Positions 36,098 to 44,870 of a DNA stretch of 64,000 bases are shown one piece after another. A model generated the notes under the pieces. That model was not told the DNA's origin, ran no database searches, and saw nothing but the letters and a program-made list of their open reading frames with translations. The translations under genes were made by a program, and so were the position numbers. How positions within the stretch are numbered: the first letter of the stretch is position 1; every line of letters begins with the position of its first letter. The stretch is from Hyphomicrobiaceae bacterium (GTDB lineage: Bacteria; Pseudomonadota; Alphaproteobacteria; Rhizobiales; Methyloligellaceae): NCBI GenBank assembly GCA_028066055.1, contig JALCBY010000007.1, positions 62,001 to 126,000 on the forward strand, given 5' to 3'.

Positions 36098-36763
36098 TCA
36101 CGAGCTGATACGGTGCTCGAACCGGCTCAGCATCCGCACGACCGGCCAGAGCATCAGGATGTAGAGCCCGGCAGCCATGACAATCGGGGAGGCGTTGTAG
36201 GTAATGGATCGCGCCATCTCGGCGGAGTAGAGCAACTCGTGAAATGCAACGACGCTCGCAAGCGACGTCAGTTTCACGACCTCCACCGTGTTACTGACGA
36301 GGTCGGGCAGGACGTTGCGGATCGCCTGCGGCAGCACGACGTAGATTTGGGCCTGCAGGGCATTCAGGCCGGTCGAACGGGCGGCATCGACCTGGCCTTT
36401 GCCGATACTGTCGATGCCTGCACGCAGAATTTCACCGTAATAGGCGGAATTGTTCAGGAAGAAGGCCAGGCACACGGATGCGAAGGGTGAAAACCTTATG
36501 CCGGCAAAGGGCAGGCCCGAATGGATGACGATGAGCAGAACAAGGGGTGGAATGGCACGGAAGAAGTCCACGTAAACCACCAGGGGCCAACGCACCCAGC
36601 GGTGCTCCACGGTGCCCAGCAGCGCCACCATCAGACCGCCCGCGAAACCGAGGGGAACGACGACAACACACAACAGCAGCGTCATGAGGAGGCCACGGCT
36701 GACGATGGGCCAGGCTTCGAGCATGAGACTTACATTGAAGAACTGGGTGAGAAACTGTTCCAT
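36098..36763 (-). CDS. Polar amino-acid ABC transporter permease
   Basis: 221 residues, HisM/GlnP type with about five membrane helices. N-terminal helix GLLMTLLLCVVVVPLGF, FFRAIPPLVLLIVIHSGLP and the EAA loop (EILRAGIDSIGKGQVDAARSTG) that contacts the ATPase are clear. The ATG at 36763 lies one base after the stop of the sister permease, so translation is coupled. Last gene of the leftward operon binding protein - ATPase - permease - permease. Confidence 0.92.
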   Translation of the reverse strand: MEQFLTQFFNVSLMLEAWPIVSRGLLMTLLLCVVVVPLGFAGGLMVALLGTVEHRWVRWPLVVYVDFFRAIPPLVLLIVIHSGLPFAGIRFSPFASVCLAFFLNNSAYYGEILRAGIDSIGKGQVDAARSTGLNALQAQIYVVLPQAIRNVLPDLVSNTVEVVKLTSLASVVAFHELLYSAEMARSITYNASPIVMAAGLYILMLWPVVRMLSRFEHRISS

Positions 36764-36764
36764 C

Positions 36765-37448
36765 TCACGCCCTCTTCCAGGCAAACCGGTTTTCGATCCA
36801 CCGGCCGAAATAGACGATCGGAACGAACAGCATTACGTAGGCAATCGCGCCCAGCATGAGCGGTGACGCATTGCCGGAGAAGGCCTGTGCGGTTGTCGCC
36901 TCGTTCAGGATCTCACCAACACCGACAACGGTGCCGAGCGCGGTATTCTTGGTGATTGCAATTGTCCGGTTGGTCAGCGGCGGGACTGTGAGGCGAACCG
37001 CCTGAGGCAGGATCACGTAGATCAGGGTTTGCGTGAAGCTCAGTCCTGTTGAGCGTGCGGCCTGCCATTGTCCCTTGTTGACCGATAATATCCCGGCCCA
37101 GACGATTTCCTCGGTAAAGGCCGCCAATACCAGTGTCAGAACCAGCCAAACGGCCAGGAATCCGGAGAGATTGAAACCCACGTTTGGCAGTCCGAAATAC
37201 AGAAGCAGAATCAGAACAAGCGGCGGCAGGGCGCGCAATATGTCTGCAAAACAGACAATGAGAAAATTGATCGCCTTGAACCGGTAGGATCGGACTATGG
37301 CGAGAGCCATTCCCATTGCAATGCCGCAAACAACGACTGCAGCGGCAAGCTGACATGTGACCACAACGCCCTTGGCGATAACCGGCCAATAGGTCGCAAG
37401 AACCTCCGTGTTGAAAAAAGCATCGGTGAAACGCTCAAATGCCGTCAT
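36765..37448 (-). CDS. Polar amino-acid ABC transporter permease
   Basis: 227 residues, partner of the following permease; together they should form the heterodimeric channel. Similar signs: GVVVTCQLAAAVVVCG as first helix, LRALPPLVLILLLYFGLP, and the EAA loop EEIVWAGILSVNKGQWQAARSTG read as two short pieces around AGILSVNKG. Separated by 9 bases from the ATPase gene upstream and 1 base from the next permease. Confidence 0.92.
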   Translation of the reverse strand: MTAFERFTDAFFNTEVLATYWPVIAKGVVVTCQLAAAVVVCGIAMGMALAIVRSYRFKAINFLIVCFADILRALPPLVLILLLYFGLPNVGFNLSGFLAVWLVLTLVLAAFTEEIVWAGILSVNKGQWQAARSTGLSFTQTLIYVILPQAVRLTVPPLTNRTIAITKNTALGTVVGVGEILNEATTAQAFSGNASPLMLGAIAYVMLFVPIVYFGRWIENRFAWKRA

Positions 37449-37457
37449 TGCCGACGC

Positions 37458-38201
37458 TCAGTGTTCGACCTGACGCAGAAAATCGCGGGTGCGTTTCTGC
37501 TTCGGACGCTTGAAGAGCCGGGTTGGCGGTCCTTCTTCGACGATGACTCCTTTGTCCATGAAGATGACCCGGTCCGCCGCCGAACGGGCGAACCGCATTT
37601 CATGACTGACCACCAGCATCGTCATACCCGCATCTTTGAGCTCGCGCATGACCGTCAATACATCGCCGACAAGTTCGGGGTCGAGCGCACTTGTGGGCTC
37701 GTCGAACAGCATGATTTTCGGCTCGAGCGCCAATGCCCGGGCGATGGCCACGCGTTGCTGCTGGCCACCGGATAACTCCGCCGGGTAGCTTTGGGCCTTG
37801 TCAATCAGCCCCACCCGATCCAGCGCCGCATCAGCCGTTTCGTCGGCATCGCGGCGTGAAAGGCCGCGGACCTTTCGCAGCGCGAGCGTTACGTTGGCGC
37901 GGGCAGTCAGGTGCGGGTAAAGATTGAACTGCTGAAAGACCATGCCGATGCGCTGACGCAGCTTGTTAAGGTCAACGCGGCGCGCGGTGACTTCGTCACC
38001 GTCAACGATGATGGTTCCGGCATTCGGGTCCTCGAGCCGGTTGCAACAGCGCAGCAACGTACTCTTGCCCGAACCGGAGGGGCCTATGATGAAGACGAGC
38101 TCGCGCTGCGCAACACTGAGGTCGATGCCTTTCAGCACCTCAAGCATGCCGTAGCTCATATGCAGCCCTGAAATCTGGAGTATCGGCGCGCTGCCGCTCA
38201 A
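37458..38201 (-). CDS. Polar amino-acid ABC transporter ATP-binding protein
   Basis: 247 residues, GlnQ/HisP type, energises the two permeases. Walker [10 protein letters not shown] (40-48), Q-loop [11 protein letters not shown], signature LSGGQQQR (143-150), Walker B MLFDEP (164-169) and the switch His in VVSHEM are all intact. It follows the binding-protein gene after 91 bases that contain a stable hairpin. Confidence 0.95.
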   Translation of the reverse strand: MSGSAPILQISGLHMSYGMLEVLKGIDLSVAQRELVFIIGPSGSGKSTLLRCCNRLEDPNAGTIIVDGDEVTARRVDLNKLRQRIGMVFQQFNLYPHLTARANVTLALRKVRGLSRRDADETADAALDRVGLIDKAQSYPAELSGGQQQRVAIARALALEPKIMLFDEPTSALDPELVGDVLTVMRELKDAGMTMLVVSHEMRFARSAADRVIFMDKGVIVEEGPPTRLFKRPKQKRTRDFLRQVEH

Positions 38202-38245
38202 GGTGTTGCCTGTCTGGTTGGAGTTTGCGGAAGGGGTTTACGCCG

Positions 38246-38277
38246 GGGACGCCTGGCGGTTGAGCAGCAGGCGTCCC
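38246..38277 (-). other. Intercistronic hairpin after the binding-protein gene
   Basis: Perfect 10-bp arms GGGACGCCTG / CAGGCGTCCC around a 12-base loop, between binding-protein and ATPase genes. No T-tract: more like an mRNA-stabilising or partial-termination hairpin that keeps binding protein in excess. Confidence 0.65.
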
Positions 38278-38292
38278 GGGCGCGGCTATGTT

Positions 38293-39141
38293 CTAGCTAC
38301 ATTTCGGCGTGTGCTTGGTGTCTTCGTGGCCCTGCATGCCGGGAGGTCCGTAGCCCTCGAAAACGGTTACGGCGGCTGATCCCTTGGCAGGCGTTACGCC
38401 GAACCATTTCTCCGAAAGCTTGGTCATGGTGCCGTCGAGCTTCATGCACTCGATCGCATTCTCGACCTTGTTGCGCATTTCGGTGTCGCCTTTGCGGAAC
38501 GGCATCGAGAACATCCGGCCTGTCGAGTGCAGGTAGGAAAGTTCGAGTTGCGGATTTTTCTTAGCCGCCCACGCGATCACCGTGTTGCCTGCGACGTTGG
38601 CGAAAGCGCGCCCCGACAGGACCGCCTGCACAGCATCGGTATTCGTACCGTATGATTCCACTTTCCAGCCGATCTTGTCGGTGAGGCCCCGCGCCCACTT
38701 GTCGTATGCCGAGCCCTTGTTGACCGCGATGACCTTGCCTTTCAGCTGGTCAAGCGCGGTGATCTTTGGTGCGCCCTTACGCACGAGGAACTGGTAGTCG
38801 GTGTTCAGATATCCTTCCGTGAACAGCAGGTTCTTCGCGCGTTCATCCGTCATCGTCGTCGGCGCGACGAGAAAATCGTAGGTGCCCGCCTGGAGGGCAG
38901 GGAGCAGGCCGGACCACTGGGCAGCCGTGATGTCCATCTTGCGGCCGAGACGACGTCCGATTTCGTTTGCAAGATCAACATTGAAGCCTTCTACGCCCCC
39001 GGCGAGTTTCGGCATGGCATGCGGTGCGAAGGTTCCATCGAGGGCGACCTTGAGCGGTGGATCGTCAGCAAGAAGTTTGGTTGTGAACATGGAAGTCAAA
39101 GCTAATGCGGCAATTGCCATCGCGATGGTCAGCACTCTCAT
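38293..39141 (-). CDS. Polar amino-acid ABC transporter substrate-binding protein
   Basis: Periplasmic receptor (SBP_bac_3 family), 282 residues. Signal peptide ~1-25 (AMAIAALALTSMF); domain pieces LKVALDGTFAPHAMPK, GFNVDLANEIGRRLGRK and TTMTDERAKNLLFTEGYL are typical of glutamine/cystine-type receptors. The ~25 residues at the C-terminus (HEDTKHTPKCS end) extend past the fold. First gene of the four-gene importer. Ligand cannot be named. Confidence 0.9.
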   Translation of the reverse strand: MRVLTIAMAIAALALTSMFTTKLLADDPPLKVALDGTFAPHAMPKLAGGVEGFNVDLANEIGRRLGRKMDITAAQWSGLLPALQAGTYDFLVAPTTMTDERAKNLLFTEGYLNTDYQFLVRKGAPKITALDQLKGKVIAVNKGSAYDKWARGLTDKIGWKVESYGTNTDAVQAVLSGRAFANVAGNTVIAWAAKKNPQLELSYLHSTGRMFSMPFRKGDTEMRNKVENAIECMKLDGTMTKLSEKWFGVTPAKGSAAVTVFEGYGPPGMQGHEDTKHTPKCS

Positions 39142-39487
39142 GGATACTCTCCCTTTTTAGTTTTCTGCGTTGACGCCTTCCCGGTGTCTTTCAGGCTCAA
39201 AGAGCAGTTTGAGCCTGAATATCGCAGCATGCGTCGGACAGGGTGCGCAAGTTTGCGCATACTCAACGACTGTCCGAGTATAATTTGGGTCCGGGAAATG
39301 ACCAGACGTTTCGTCGCAGTCCGGCCGGTATGCCGTTTTTGCTTCCCAAATCGGACAAAGTTTCAGCCCGAATCCTCAAATAGTATCCGGACCACGCCAT
39401 TTGCCCTCTCGGGTGCTGCGCTCTTGCCTAGATGCCGTTCGTCGGGCATGTTCATTGTGATATTTTTGCGTTTGATAACAAGGGCAT
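39142..39487. other. Divergent control region with three inverted repeats
   Basis: 346 bases without a gene, between the amino-acid importer (leftward) and the ABC exporter (rightward). Three inverted repeats stand in a row: TTCAGGCTCAAA-N6-TTTGAGCCTGAA (39190-39219, perfect 12 bp), TGCGCAA-GT-TTGCGCA (39244-39259, perfect 7 bp) and ATACTC-N11-GAGTAT (39259-39281). None has a T-tract. They look like regulator-binding sites or RNA hairpins; I recognise no known operator. Confidence 0.7.
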
Positions 39488-41299
39488 TTGCAAGCGTTGG
39501 CCCGCCGGAAAAGTAAAACTCCCGAGACTGCCGAAAACGACCAGGGGCGCCGCTCGTTGCGGCCTCTTGCGCGCCTGTGGCCCTACATTGTCCGTTACAA
39601 ACCGATGGTGGCGCTTGCATTCGCTGCCCTCGTGGCTTCGGCCGGTGCGATGCTTGTTCTGCCACTTGCCGTTCGGCGGATGATCGATCACGGATTTTCC
39701 GGCGATGACTCAGCCTTTGTCGATCAGTATTTCGTGATGCTGCTGGCCATCGGCGGGCTGCTCGCGGTCGCAAGCGCAACCCGGTTCTATGCAGTCAACT
39801 GGCTCGGTGAGCGGGTTGTGGCCGATGTCCGCAGAGATGTCTTCGCCCACCTAGCGCGTCTCAGTCCCTCCTTTTTCGAGGTGAACCACTCCGGCGAAGT
39901 GATGTCGCGCCTGACTGCGGATACGACCCAGATCAAGGCAGCTGCCGGCAGCGCGGCTTCCCAGGCGCTCAGAAACATGGTGATGCTCGCGGGCTCGGTC
40001 GTGATGATGTTCGTGACGAGCGCGAAACTCTCCGGCCTGATCGTGGCCGTGATCCCGATTGTCGTTCTGCCGCTTATTGCCTATGGCCGGGTCGTCCGGC
40101 GTCTGTCCCGTACGGCCCAGGATACCCTGGCTGATGCCAGTGCCTTCGCCGGGGAGAATCTCGCCGCGGTTCAGACGATGCAGGCCTTCACATACGAACG
40201 TGGCGTGATCGCGCGGTTTGCACAGGCGGTCGAGCTTTCATTCGAAGCGGCGCGGGCTCGCATGCGTGCGCGCGCCGGGCTCACGGCGATCACCATCTTC
40301 CTCGTCTTTGCCGGCGTGGTCGGCATCCTCTGGTACGGGGCGCAGGATGTGCTGGCCGGTACCATGACGGCCGGACGTCTCGGGCAGTTCGTGCTCTACT
40401 CCGCCTTCGCGGCGGGTGCGCTTGGTGAGCTATCGGAGGTCTGGGGTGAGGTCCAGCAGGCTGCGGGCTCTGCCGAACGTCTGAGTGAGCTGCTCGACGA
40501 ACGGTCAGATATCGCGACGCCCGCCGACCCCAAACCACTCCCTCAGCCGCCGTGCGGCGAAATCGCGTTTAAGAATGTCTCTTTTGCCTATCCGACACGA
40601 GGGGGGGAACAGGCTCTGGAGAATGTTTCCTTTGACGTAGCACCGGGTGAAACAGTGGCGTTGGTCGGGCCTTCCGGTGCGGGCAAGAGTACGGTGTTTT
40701 CTCTTCTTCTGCGGTTTTACGATCCTCAGAAAGGGCAGGTCCTGATTGACGGCGTACGGGCAAACCGGACCGACCTTCACGATCTGCGTACACGTATGGC
40801 GCTGGTTCCGCAGGAGCCGGCGCTGTTCGCGGACACGGTGCGGGAGAACATTCGCTACGGCGCACCGGATGCGACCGACGCAGACATCGAGGCCGCGGCC
40901 AAACTTGCCTATGCGGACAAGTTCATCGCCGCTTTGCCGGAGGGGTACGAAACGCATCTCGGCGAACGCGGCATCACGCTGTCCGGCGGGCAGCGCCAGC
41001 GCATCGCCATCGCGCGGGCGATCCTGCGTGATGCGCCAGTGCTGTTGCTGGACGAGGCGACGAGTGCGCTGGATGCGGAAAGCGAACGTGAGGTGCAACA
41101 GGCGCTGGAACGTGTGATGGAGGGGCGCACCACGCTTGTGATCGCGCATCGGCTGGCGACGGTACAGCGTGCGGACCGGATCCTTGTGCTCAACGAAGGG
41201 GCGATCGCCGAACAGGGAAGTCATGGTGAATTGCGCAAAAAGCGCGGCGTGTACGCGCGTCTTGCCGATCTGCAGTTCGCGGCGGATGCCGTCCTGTAG
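39488..41299 (+). CDS. ABC exporter, fused permease/ATPase (MsbA-related)
   Basis: Half-size exporter of 603 residues that should work as a homodimer. Six membrane helices in ~35-310, then an ATPase domain: Walker A GPSGAGKST near 394, LSGGQRQRIAIARAI near 498, Walker B VLLLDEATSALD, and His of VIAHRLATV. It matches the MsbA-related group (TIGR02204) conserved in alphaproteobacteria; cargo unknown. TTG 39488 and TTG 39497 are both possible starts. The DNA after it (41300-41481) has several short hairpins, among them GCGCCC-GGAG-GGGCGC. Confidence 0.9.
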   Translation: MQALARRKSKTPETAENDQGRRSLRPLARLWPYIVRYKPMVALAFAALVASAGAMLVLPLAVRRMIDHGFSGDDSAFVDQYFVMLLAIGGLLAVASATRFYAVNWLGERVVADVRRDVFAHLARLSPSFFEVNHSGEVMSRLTADTTQIKAAAGSAASQALRNMVMLAGSVVMMFVTSAKLSGLIVAVIPIVVLPLIAYGRVVRRLSRTAQDTLADASAFAGENLAAVQTMQAFTYERGVIARFAQAVELSFEAARARMRARAGLTAITIFLVFAGVVGILWYGAQDVLAGTMTAGRLGQFVLYSAFAAGALGELSEVWGEVQQAAGSAERLSELLDERSDIATPADPKPLPQPPCGEIAFKNVSFAYPTRGGEQALENVSFDVAPGETVALVGPSGAGKSTVFSLLLRFYDPQKGQVLIDGVRANRTDLHDLRTRMALVPQEPALFADTVRENIRYGAPDATDADIEAAAKLAYADKFIAALPEGYETHLGERGITLSGGQRQRIAIARAILRDAPVLLLDEATSALDAESEREVQQALERVMEGRTTLVIAHRLATVQRADRILVLNEGAIAEQGSHGELRKKRGVYARLADLQFAADAVL

Positions 41300-41481
41300 A
41301 GATTTGAACACCCCTTTGGGTTGAAATCGTCAAATTCAGCCCCCAACTGCGGGAAAGACGGCAAAACGAGCCGCTCGTTTCAGGCTGTGCCCCCAAAGCT
41401 TGAAACGGGGCGCCCGGAGGGGCGCATATAGTCAATGTTAGTGCGGCTTTGGAAAGCCGCAGACATGCAAGGATGTATGAG

Positions 41482-41802
41482 ATGATGAAGACGACTTTAG
41501 CACTTGCCGCAGTAGGCGCCGCTTCCCTGTTTACCCTGACCTCCGTTGTCCCCGCCGACGCGGCGATCAAGTGTCAGGGACGCAACATGTGGAACTCTGC
41601 TGCAAATGCCTGGATTCCCCAACCTTACTGCGAAGACAAACTTATCGCTTACGTCTCGGGTTATCCGTTCAACGGCCCCAACGGCGTGCGCCAGAACCCG
41701 TCGGTGAAGGCTGAAGCCTGCCGTTTCGCGGGATCGGACATTCGTATTCGTGATCTTTGCGCCGGTCATCTGCCGGAAGATGACGGCAATCGTCGCCGCT
41801 AA
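41482..41802 (+). CDS. Small secreted Cys-containing protein
   Basis: 106 residues, no family recognised. The signal peptide is strong (TTLALAAVGAASLFTLTSVV, cut after ADA). The mature part is about 80 residues with four Cys (IKCQGRN, PYCEDKL, EACRFAG, DLCAGHL), consistent with two disulfides in the periplasm, and ends in a basic RRR tail. AGGA lies 9 bases before the ATG. Convergent with the OmpA-like gene. Confidence 0.75.
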   Translation: MMKTTLALAAVGAASLFTLTSVVPADAAIKCQGRNMWNSAANAWIPQPYCEDKLIAYVSGYPFNGPNGVRQNPSVKAEACRFAGSDIRIRDLCAGHLPEDDGNRRR

Positions 41803-41813
41803 ATCCGCAATCG

Positions 41814-42845
41814 CTATTTTTCGGTGAGTTTCAGCTCGATACGCCGGTTGCGGCGGAACGCCTCTTCCGTATTCCCGGTGTCGATCGGCTGGAACTCGCC
41901 GAACCCGGCCGCAACAAGGCGCTTTGCCGGCACACCCTGCGTGATCAACTGACGCACCACCGATATCGCCCGCGCGGAGGACAATTCCCAGTTGGAGGGA
42001 AACTCCGGCGAAGCGATCGGTCGTATGTCCGTGTGACCGTCGACACGTAACACCCAGTTGATGTCCTTCGGGATCTGCCGTTCAAGCTGGACGAGCGCGC
42101 CGGCCAATTTATCGATCTGCTGGACGCCTGCCGGGTTCATGACGTCGGATCCGGTTGGAAACAGGACCTCAGCCTGAAACACGAACCGGTCGCCTTCGAT
42201 CCGGACGTCCTGGCGGTCACCGAGGATTTCCCGCAGCTTCCCGAAGAAATCGGACCGGTAGCGCGCCAGCTCCTGTACCTTGCGCGCCAGCGCCAGATTG
42301 AGCCGACGCCCGAGATCGGCGATTTGTGTCTGGCTCTGTTCGTCCTGGGCTTCCGATGCCTCGAGAGCCTCTTCAAGCGAAGCGATCTGCCGCCGCAAGG
42401 CCGCGATCTGCTGATTGAGCAATTCGACCCGGGCGAGCGCGCTTGCGCCCAGCTCTTTCTGCTTCTCCAACTCACTCGCCAGTGACGATACGCGGCCCGC
42501 CGACGTTTTCGCTTTGTCTCCGGCGGAATCGATCAGTCCCTGCAACCGGGTATTCTCTGACTTTGTGCTGTCCAGTGTCGCCGTGAGCGAGGCGAGATTG
42601 TCCTCAAGGTTCGCTTTGTTCGACGTTTCAAGCGCCAGAAGCTGGGTCAGTTGCGCAATTTGCTTGTTGAGCTTCTGAAGGGCGTTGTCCTTGCCGCTTG
42701 CAACCTGCGTGACGATGAACTGCACCACCATGAAGACCGACAGGAGGAACGTGACCACAAGCAGCAGGGTCGCCATGGCGTCGACGAAGCCCGGCCAGTA
42801 GTTGGTGTCGGCGCGACGGCGGCCGCGGGTGCGCCCGAGGCTCAT
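41814..42845 (-). CDS. OmpA/MotB-like peptidoglycan-binding protein
   Basis: 343 residues: one N-terminal membrane helix with a buried acidic residue (Asp22 in NYWPGFVDAMATLL), as in proton-channel subunits MotB/ExbD; a long coiled coil (~50-195, rich in Leu/Gln/Glu/Lys); and a C-terminal OmpA domain (~215-343; RVDGHTDIRPI, LSSARAISVVRQLI, RRNRRIELK). It should pair with the MotA-like protein whose gene overlaps it by ATGA, to form a proton-driven, wall-anchored motor of unknown use. Confidence 0.88.
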   Translation of the reverse strand: MSLGRTRGRRRADTNYWPGFVDAMATLLLVVTFLLSVFMVVQFIVTQVASGKDNALQKLNKQIAQLTQLLALETSNKANLEDNLASLTATLDSTKSENTRLQGLIDSAGDKAKTSAGRVSSLASELEKQKELGASALARVELLNQQIAALRRQIASLEEALEASEAQDEQSQTQIADLGRRLNLALARKVQELARYRSDFFGKLREILGDRQDVRIEGDRFVFQAEVLFPTGSDVMNPAGVQQIDKLAGALVQLERQIPKDINWVLRVDGHTDIRPIASPEFPSNWELSSARAISVVRQLITQGVPAKRLVAAGFGEFQPIDTGNTEEAFRRNRRIELKLTEK

Positions 42846-43882
42846 CGCGACCGTCCCTTGGGACCGGGCTTGCGGGTCGTCGTCCGCTTGGGCTCGTCCT
42901 GAGCAGTGATGTTCTGGATGACTTTTGCGAGGTCCTGCTGCTGCTGGGCCTGCTCATCGGCCCATTCGCGCACAACCTGCTGCTCGGCGCGCATCTGTTC
43001 GATCAGTTTCTCCACGCCCGACGCGAGGTCGCGGACGGCGGCGGTCGAATTGTCGTTCAGCGCGCCGCGTTCGAGATTGGAACCGAGCGCGGAGATGGAG
43101 CGCTGCATCTCCAGAATGGCGTAACGCAGCTGTGGTGTTGTGCCGGTGGCCAGCGTTTCGCCGAGCTGCAGCTCGGTGATGCTGGAGAGCCAATCCTCAA
43201 GTTCATTGTAGAACCGGTTCTGCGCCTGGCCCGCCTGCAGGTCGAGAAACCCCAGAACGAGCGATCCGGCAAGGCCGAACAGGGATGATGAAAACGCGGT
43301 GCCCATGCCTTTCAACGGCGCTTCGAGGCCGGCCTTGAGCTCTTCGAAGATGACCAGACCGTCATTGGAGCCGGTATCGAGCGAAGAAATCGTCTTGCCG
43401 ACCGAGTTGATTGTCTCGAGCAGACCCCAGAAGGTCCCAAGCAGGCCGAGAAAGATCAGAAGACCGACCAGATAACGGGAAATGTCGCGTGCTTCATCAA
43501 GCCGCGAACCGATCGAATCCAGGATTGACCGCATCGAAAGGGTCGACAGGGACACGTGTCCGGTGCGGTCGCGCAGCATGGTGGCCATAGGTGCTAGCAA
43601 AACGGGCGTGCGCGGTGCCTTTTTACCCGGATCGGCAACGCGGAAACTGTTCACCCAACGGATTTCCGGAAACAGGCGGATAATCTGCCTGAAAGAGTAG
43701 GCGATGCCGATGAACAGCACGCCGACAATCAACCCGTTCAACCCCGGGTTGGCCATGAAGGCCGAAAGCACCTGTGCATGAAGGATCAGTACGAGGAAGG
43801 CAACAAGAAACAAAAAAATGAGCATGCGCCAGAAGAAGACCTGCGGTCTGGACAGCGTCATATGGGCGGGATTGGTAGCCAT
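42842..43882 (-). CDS. MotA/TolQ/ExbB-like proton-channel protein
   Basis: 346 residues with two early membrane helices (ILFL/LVLIL segment and GLIVGVLFIGIAYSF) and two later ones (YLVGLLIFLGLLGTFWGLL, GTAFSSSLFGLAGSLVLGF) that form the ExbB/MotA core. A cytosolic tail with a coiled coil (EKLIEQMRAEQQVVREWADE) and basic end follows. No flagellar genes are near. Its stop overlaps the start of the OmpA-like partner. The ATG at 43882 is used. Confidence 0.87.
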   Translation of the reverse strand: MATNPAHMTLSRPQVFFWRMLIFLFLVAFLVLILHAQVLSAFMANPGLNGLIVGVLFIGIAYSFRQIIRLFPEIRWVNSFRVADPGKKAPRTPVLLAPMATMLRDRTGHVSLSTLSMRSILDSIGSRLDEARDISRYLVGLLIFLGLLGTFWGLLETINSVGKTISSLDTGSNDGLVIFEELKAGLEAPLKGMGTAFSSSLFGLAGSLVLGFLDLQAGQAQNRFYNELEDWLSSITELQLGETLATGTTPQLRYAILEMQRSISALGSNLERGALNDNSTAAVRDLASGVEKLIEQMRAEQQVVREWADEQAQQQQDLAKVIQNITAQDEPKRTTTRKPGPKGRSR

Positions 43883-44041
43883 TGGCCGAACTTTGCTTTC
43901 TGTCGAAGAGCCAGCACATATTGCTGCTGGCAGGTGCTCCTGGATGTCTGGCACCCGCGAAGCATCATAAAACAATAGTGTGACACGAAAAACGGCAGTT
44001 TAATGCCCGCACCATCTTTGTGGCAGCTTTTCCGCTCCGCC

Positions 44042-44842
44042 TCACGCAGCCTTGGCGCACTCCTTGAGGATGCTACTCAGCGCCCTGTGGATGTCCGCGT
44101 TTCCGGCAATGATTCCACCGGTTTCCAGCATGTCCTGCCTGCCGTTCAGTCCGGAAACGAACCCGCCCGCCTCCCGGACCATCAGGACACCGGCGGCAAT
44201 ATCCCAGGCGGACAGATTGCGCTCCCAGAACCCGTCAAACCGGCCGGCCGCGACCCATGCGAGATCAAGTGCCGCCGCGCCCATACGCCTCACACCGGCG
44301 CTTGAGCTCATCACGTGCTTGCATTCGCGAAGAAACAGGTCGTGATCGGGCTTCCCGCGATGGGGAATGCCGGTCGCGATGATTGCCGTGTCCAGGTCGT
44401 TTCGGCCGCCCACACGGATTCGGCGGTCGTCCAGGAACGCGCCCTTACCGCGCTCGGCGGTAAACAACTCGCCGCTGGCGGGGTTGAAAATCAGGCCGGC
44501 GACGATTTCGCCGTCGCGTTCCAGTGCAAGCGAAATCGCAAACAGTGGAATGCCATGAAGAAAATTGGTCGTGCCGTCCAACGGATCGATGATCCAGCGG
44601 TGGGTGCGGTCGGCGCCTTCCACGGATCCGCGTTCCTCCATCAGAAAACCGTATCCCGGACGTGCCTTGGAGAGTTCCTCGAAAAGGATGGTTTCCGCCC
44701 GCATGTCGGCAGCCGTTACAAAGTCTGCCGGACCCTTGACCGAGACCTGCAATTGTTCGACTTCACCGAAATCTCGCGCGAGCCCTCGCCCCGCCTTTCG
44801 GGCGGCCTGGGTCATGACGTTCATTAGGGCCGAGGCGGGCAT
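44042..44842 (-). CDS. suhB: Inositol monophosphatase family protein (SuhB-like)
   Basis: Mg2+-dependent phosphatase of inositol-1-phosphate or related sugar phosphates, 266 residues. The metal site is complete: Glu70 in MEERGS, IDPLDGTTNF with Asp86 and Asp89, and a later WERNLSAWDIAAG with the third Asp. Alphaproteobacterial members are often called SuhB. It follows efp by 28 bases on the same strand. Confidence 0.9.
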   Translation of the reverse strand: MPASALMNVMTQAARKAGRGLARDFGEVEQLQVSVKGPADFVTAADMRAETILFEELSKARPGYGFLMEERGSVEGADRTHRWIIDPLDGTTNFLHGIPLFAISLALERDGEIVAGLIFNPASGELFTAERGKGAFLDDRRIRVGGRNDLDTAIIATGIPHRGKPDHDLFLRECKHVMSSSAGVRRMGAAALDLAWVAAGRFDGFWERNLSAWDIAAGVLMVREAGGFVSGLNGRQDMLETGGIIAGNADIHRALSSILKECAKAA

Positions 44843-44870
44843 GGGCGATGTGACGCTGTTTCGAGGCGGT

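Noticed and set aside
39190-39219. Intrinsic terminator
   Set aside because: The stem is perfect, but neither side has a T-tract and it lies upstream, not downstream, of both flanking genes.
41814-43882. Zorya anti-phage system
   Set aside because: Only ZorA/ZorB-like genes are present; no ZorC, ZorD helicase or ZorE nuclease lies near, and the neighbours are conserved housekeeping genes.
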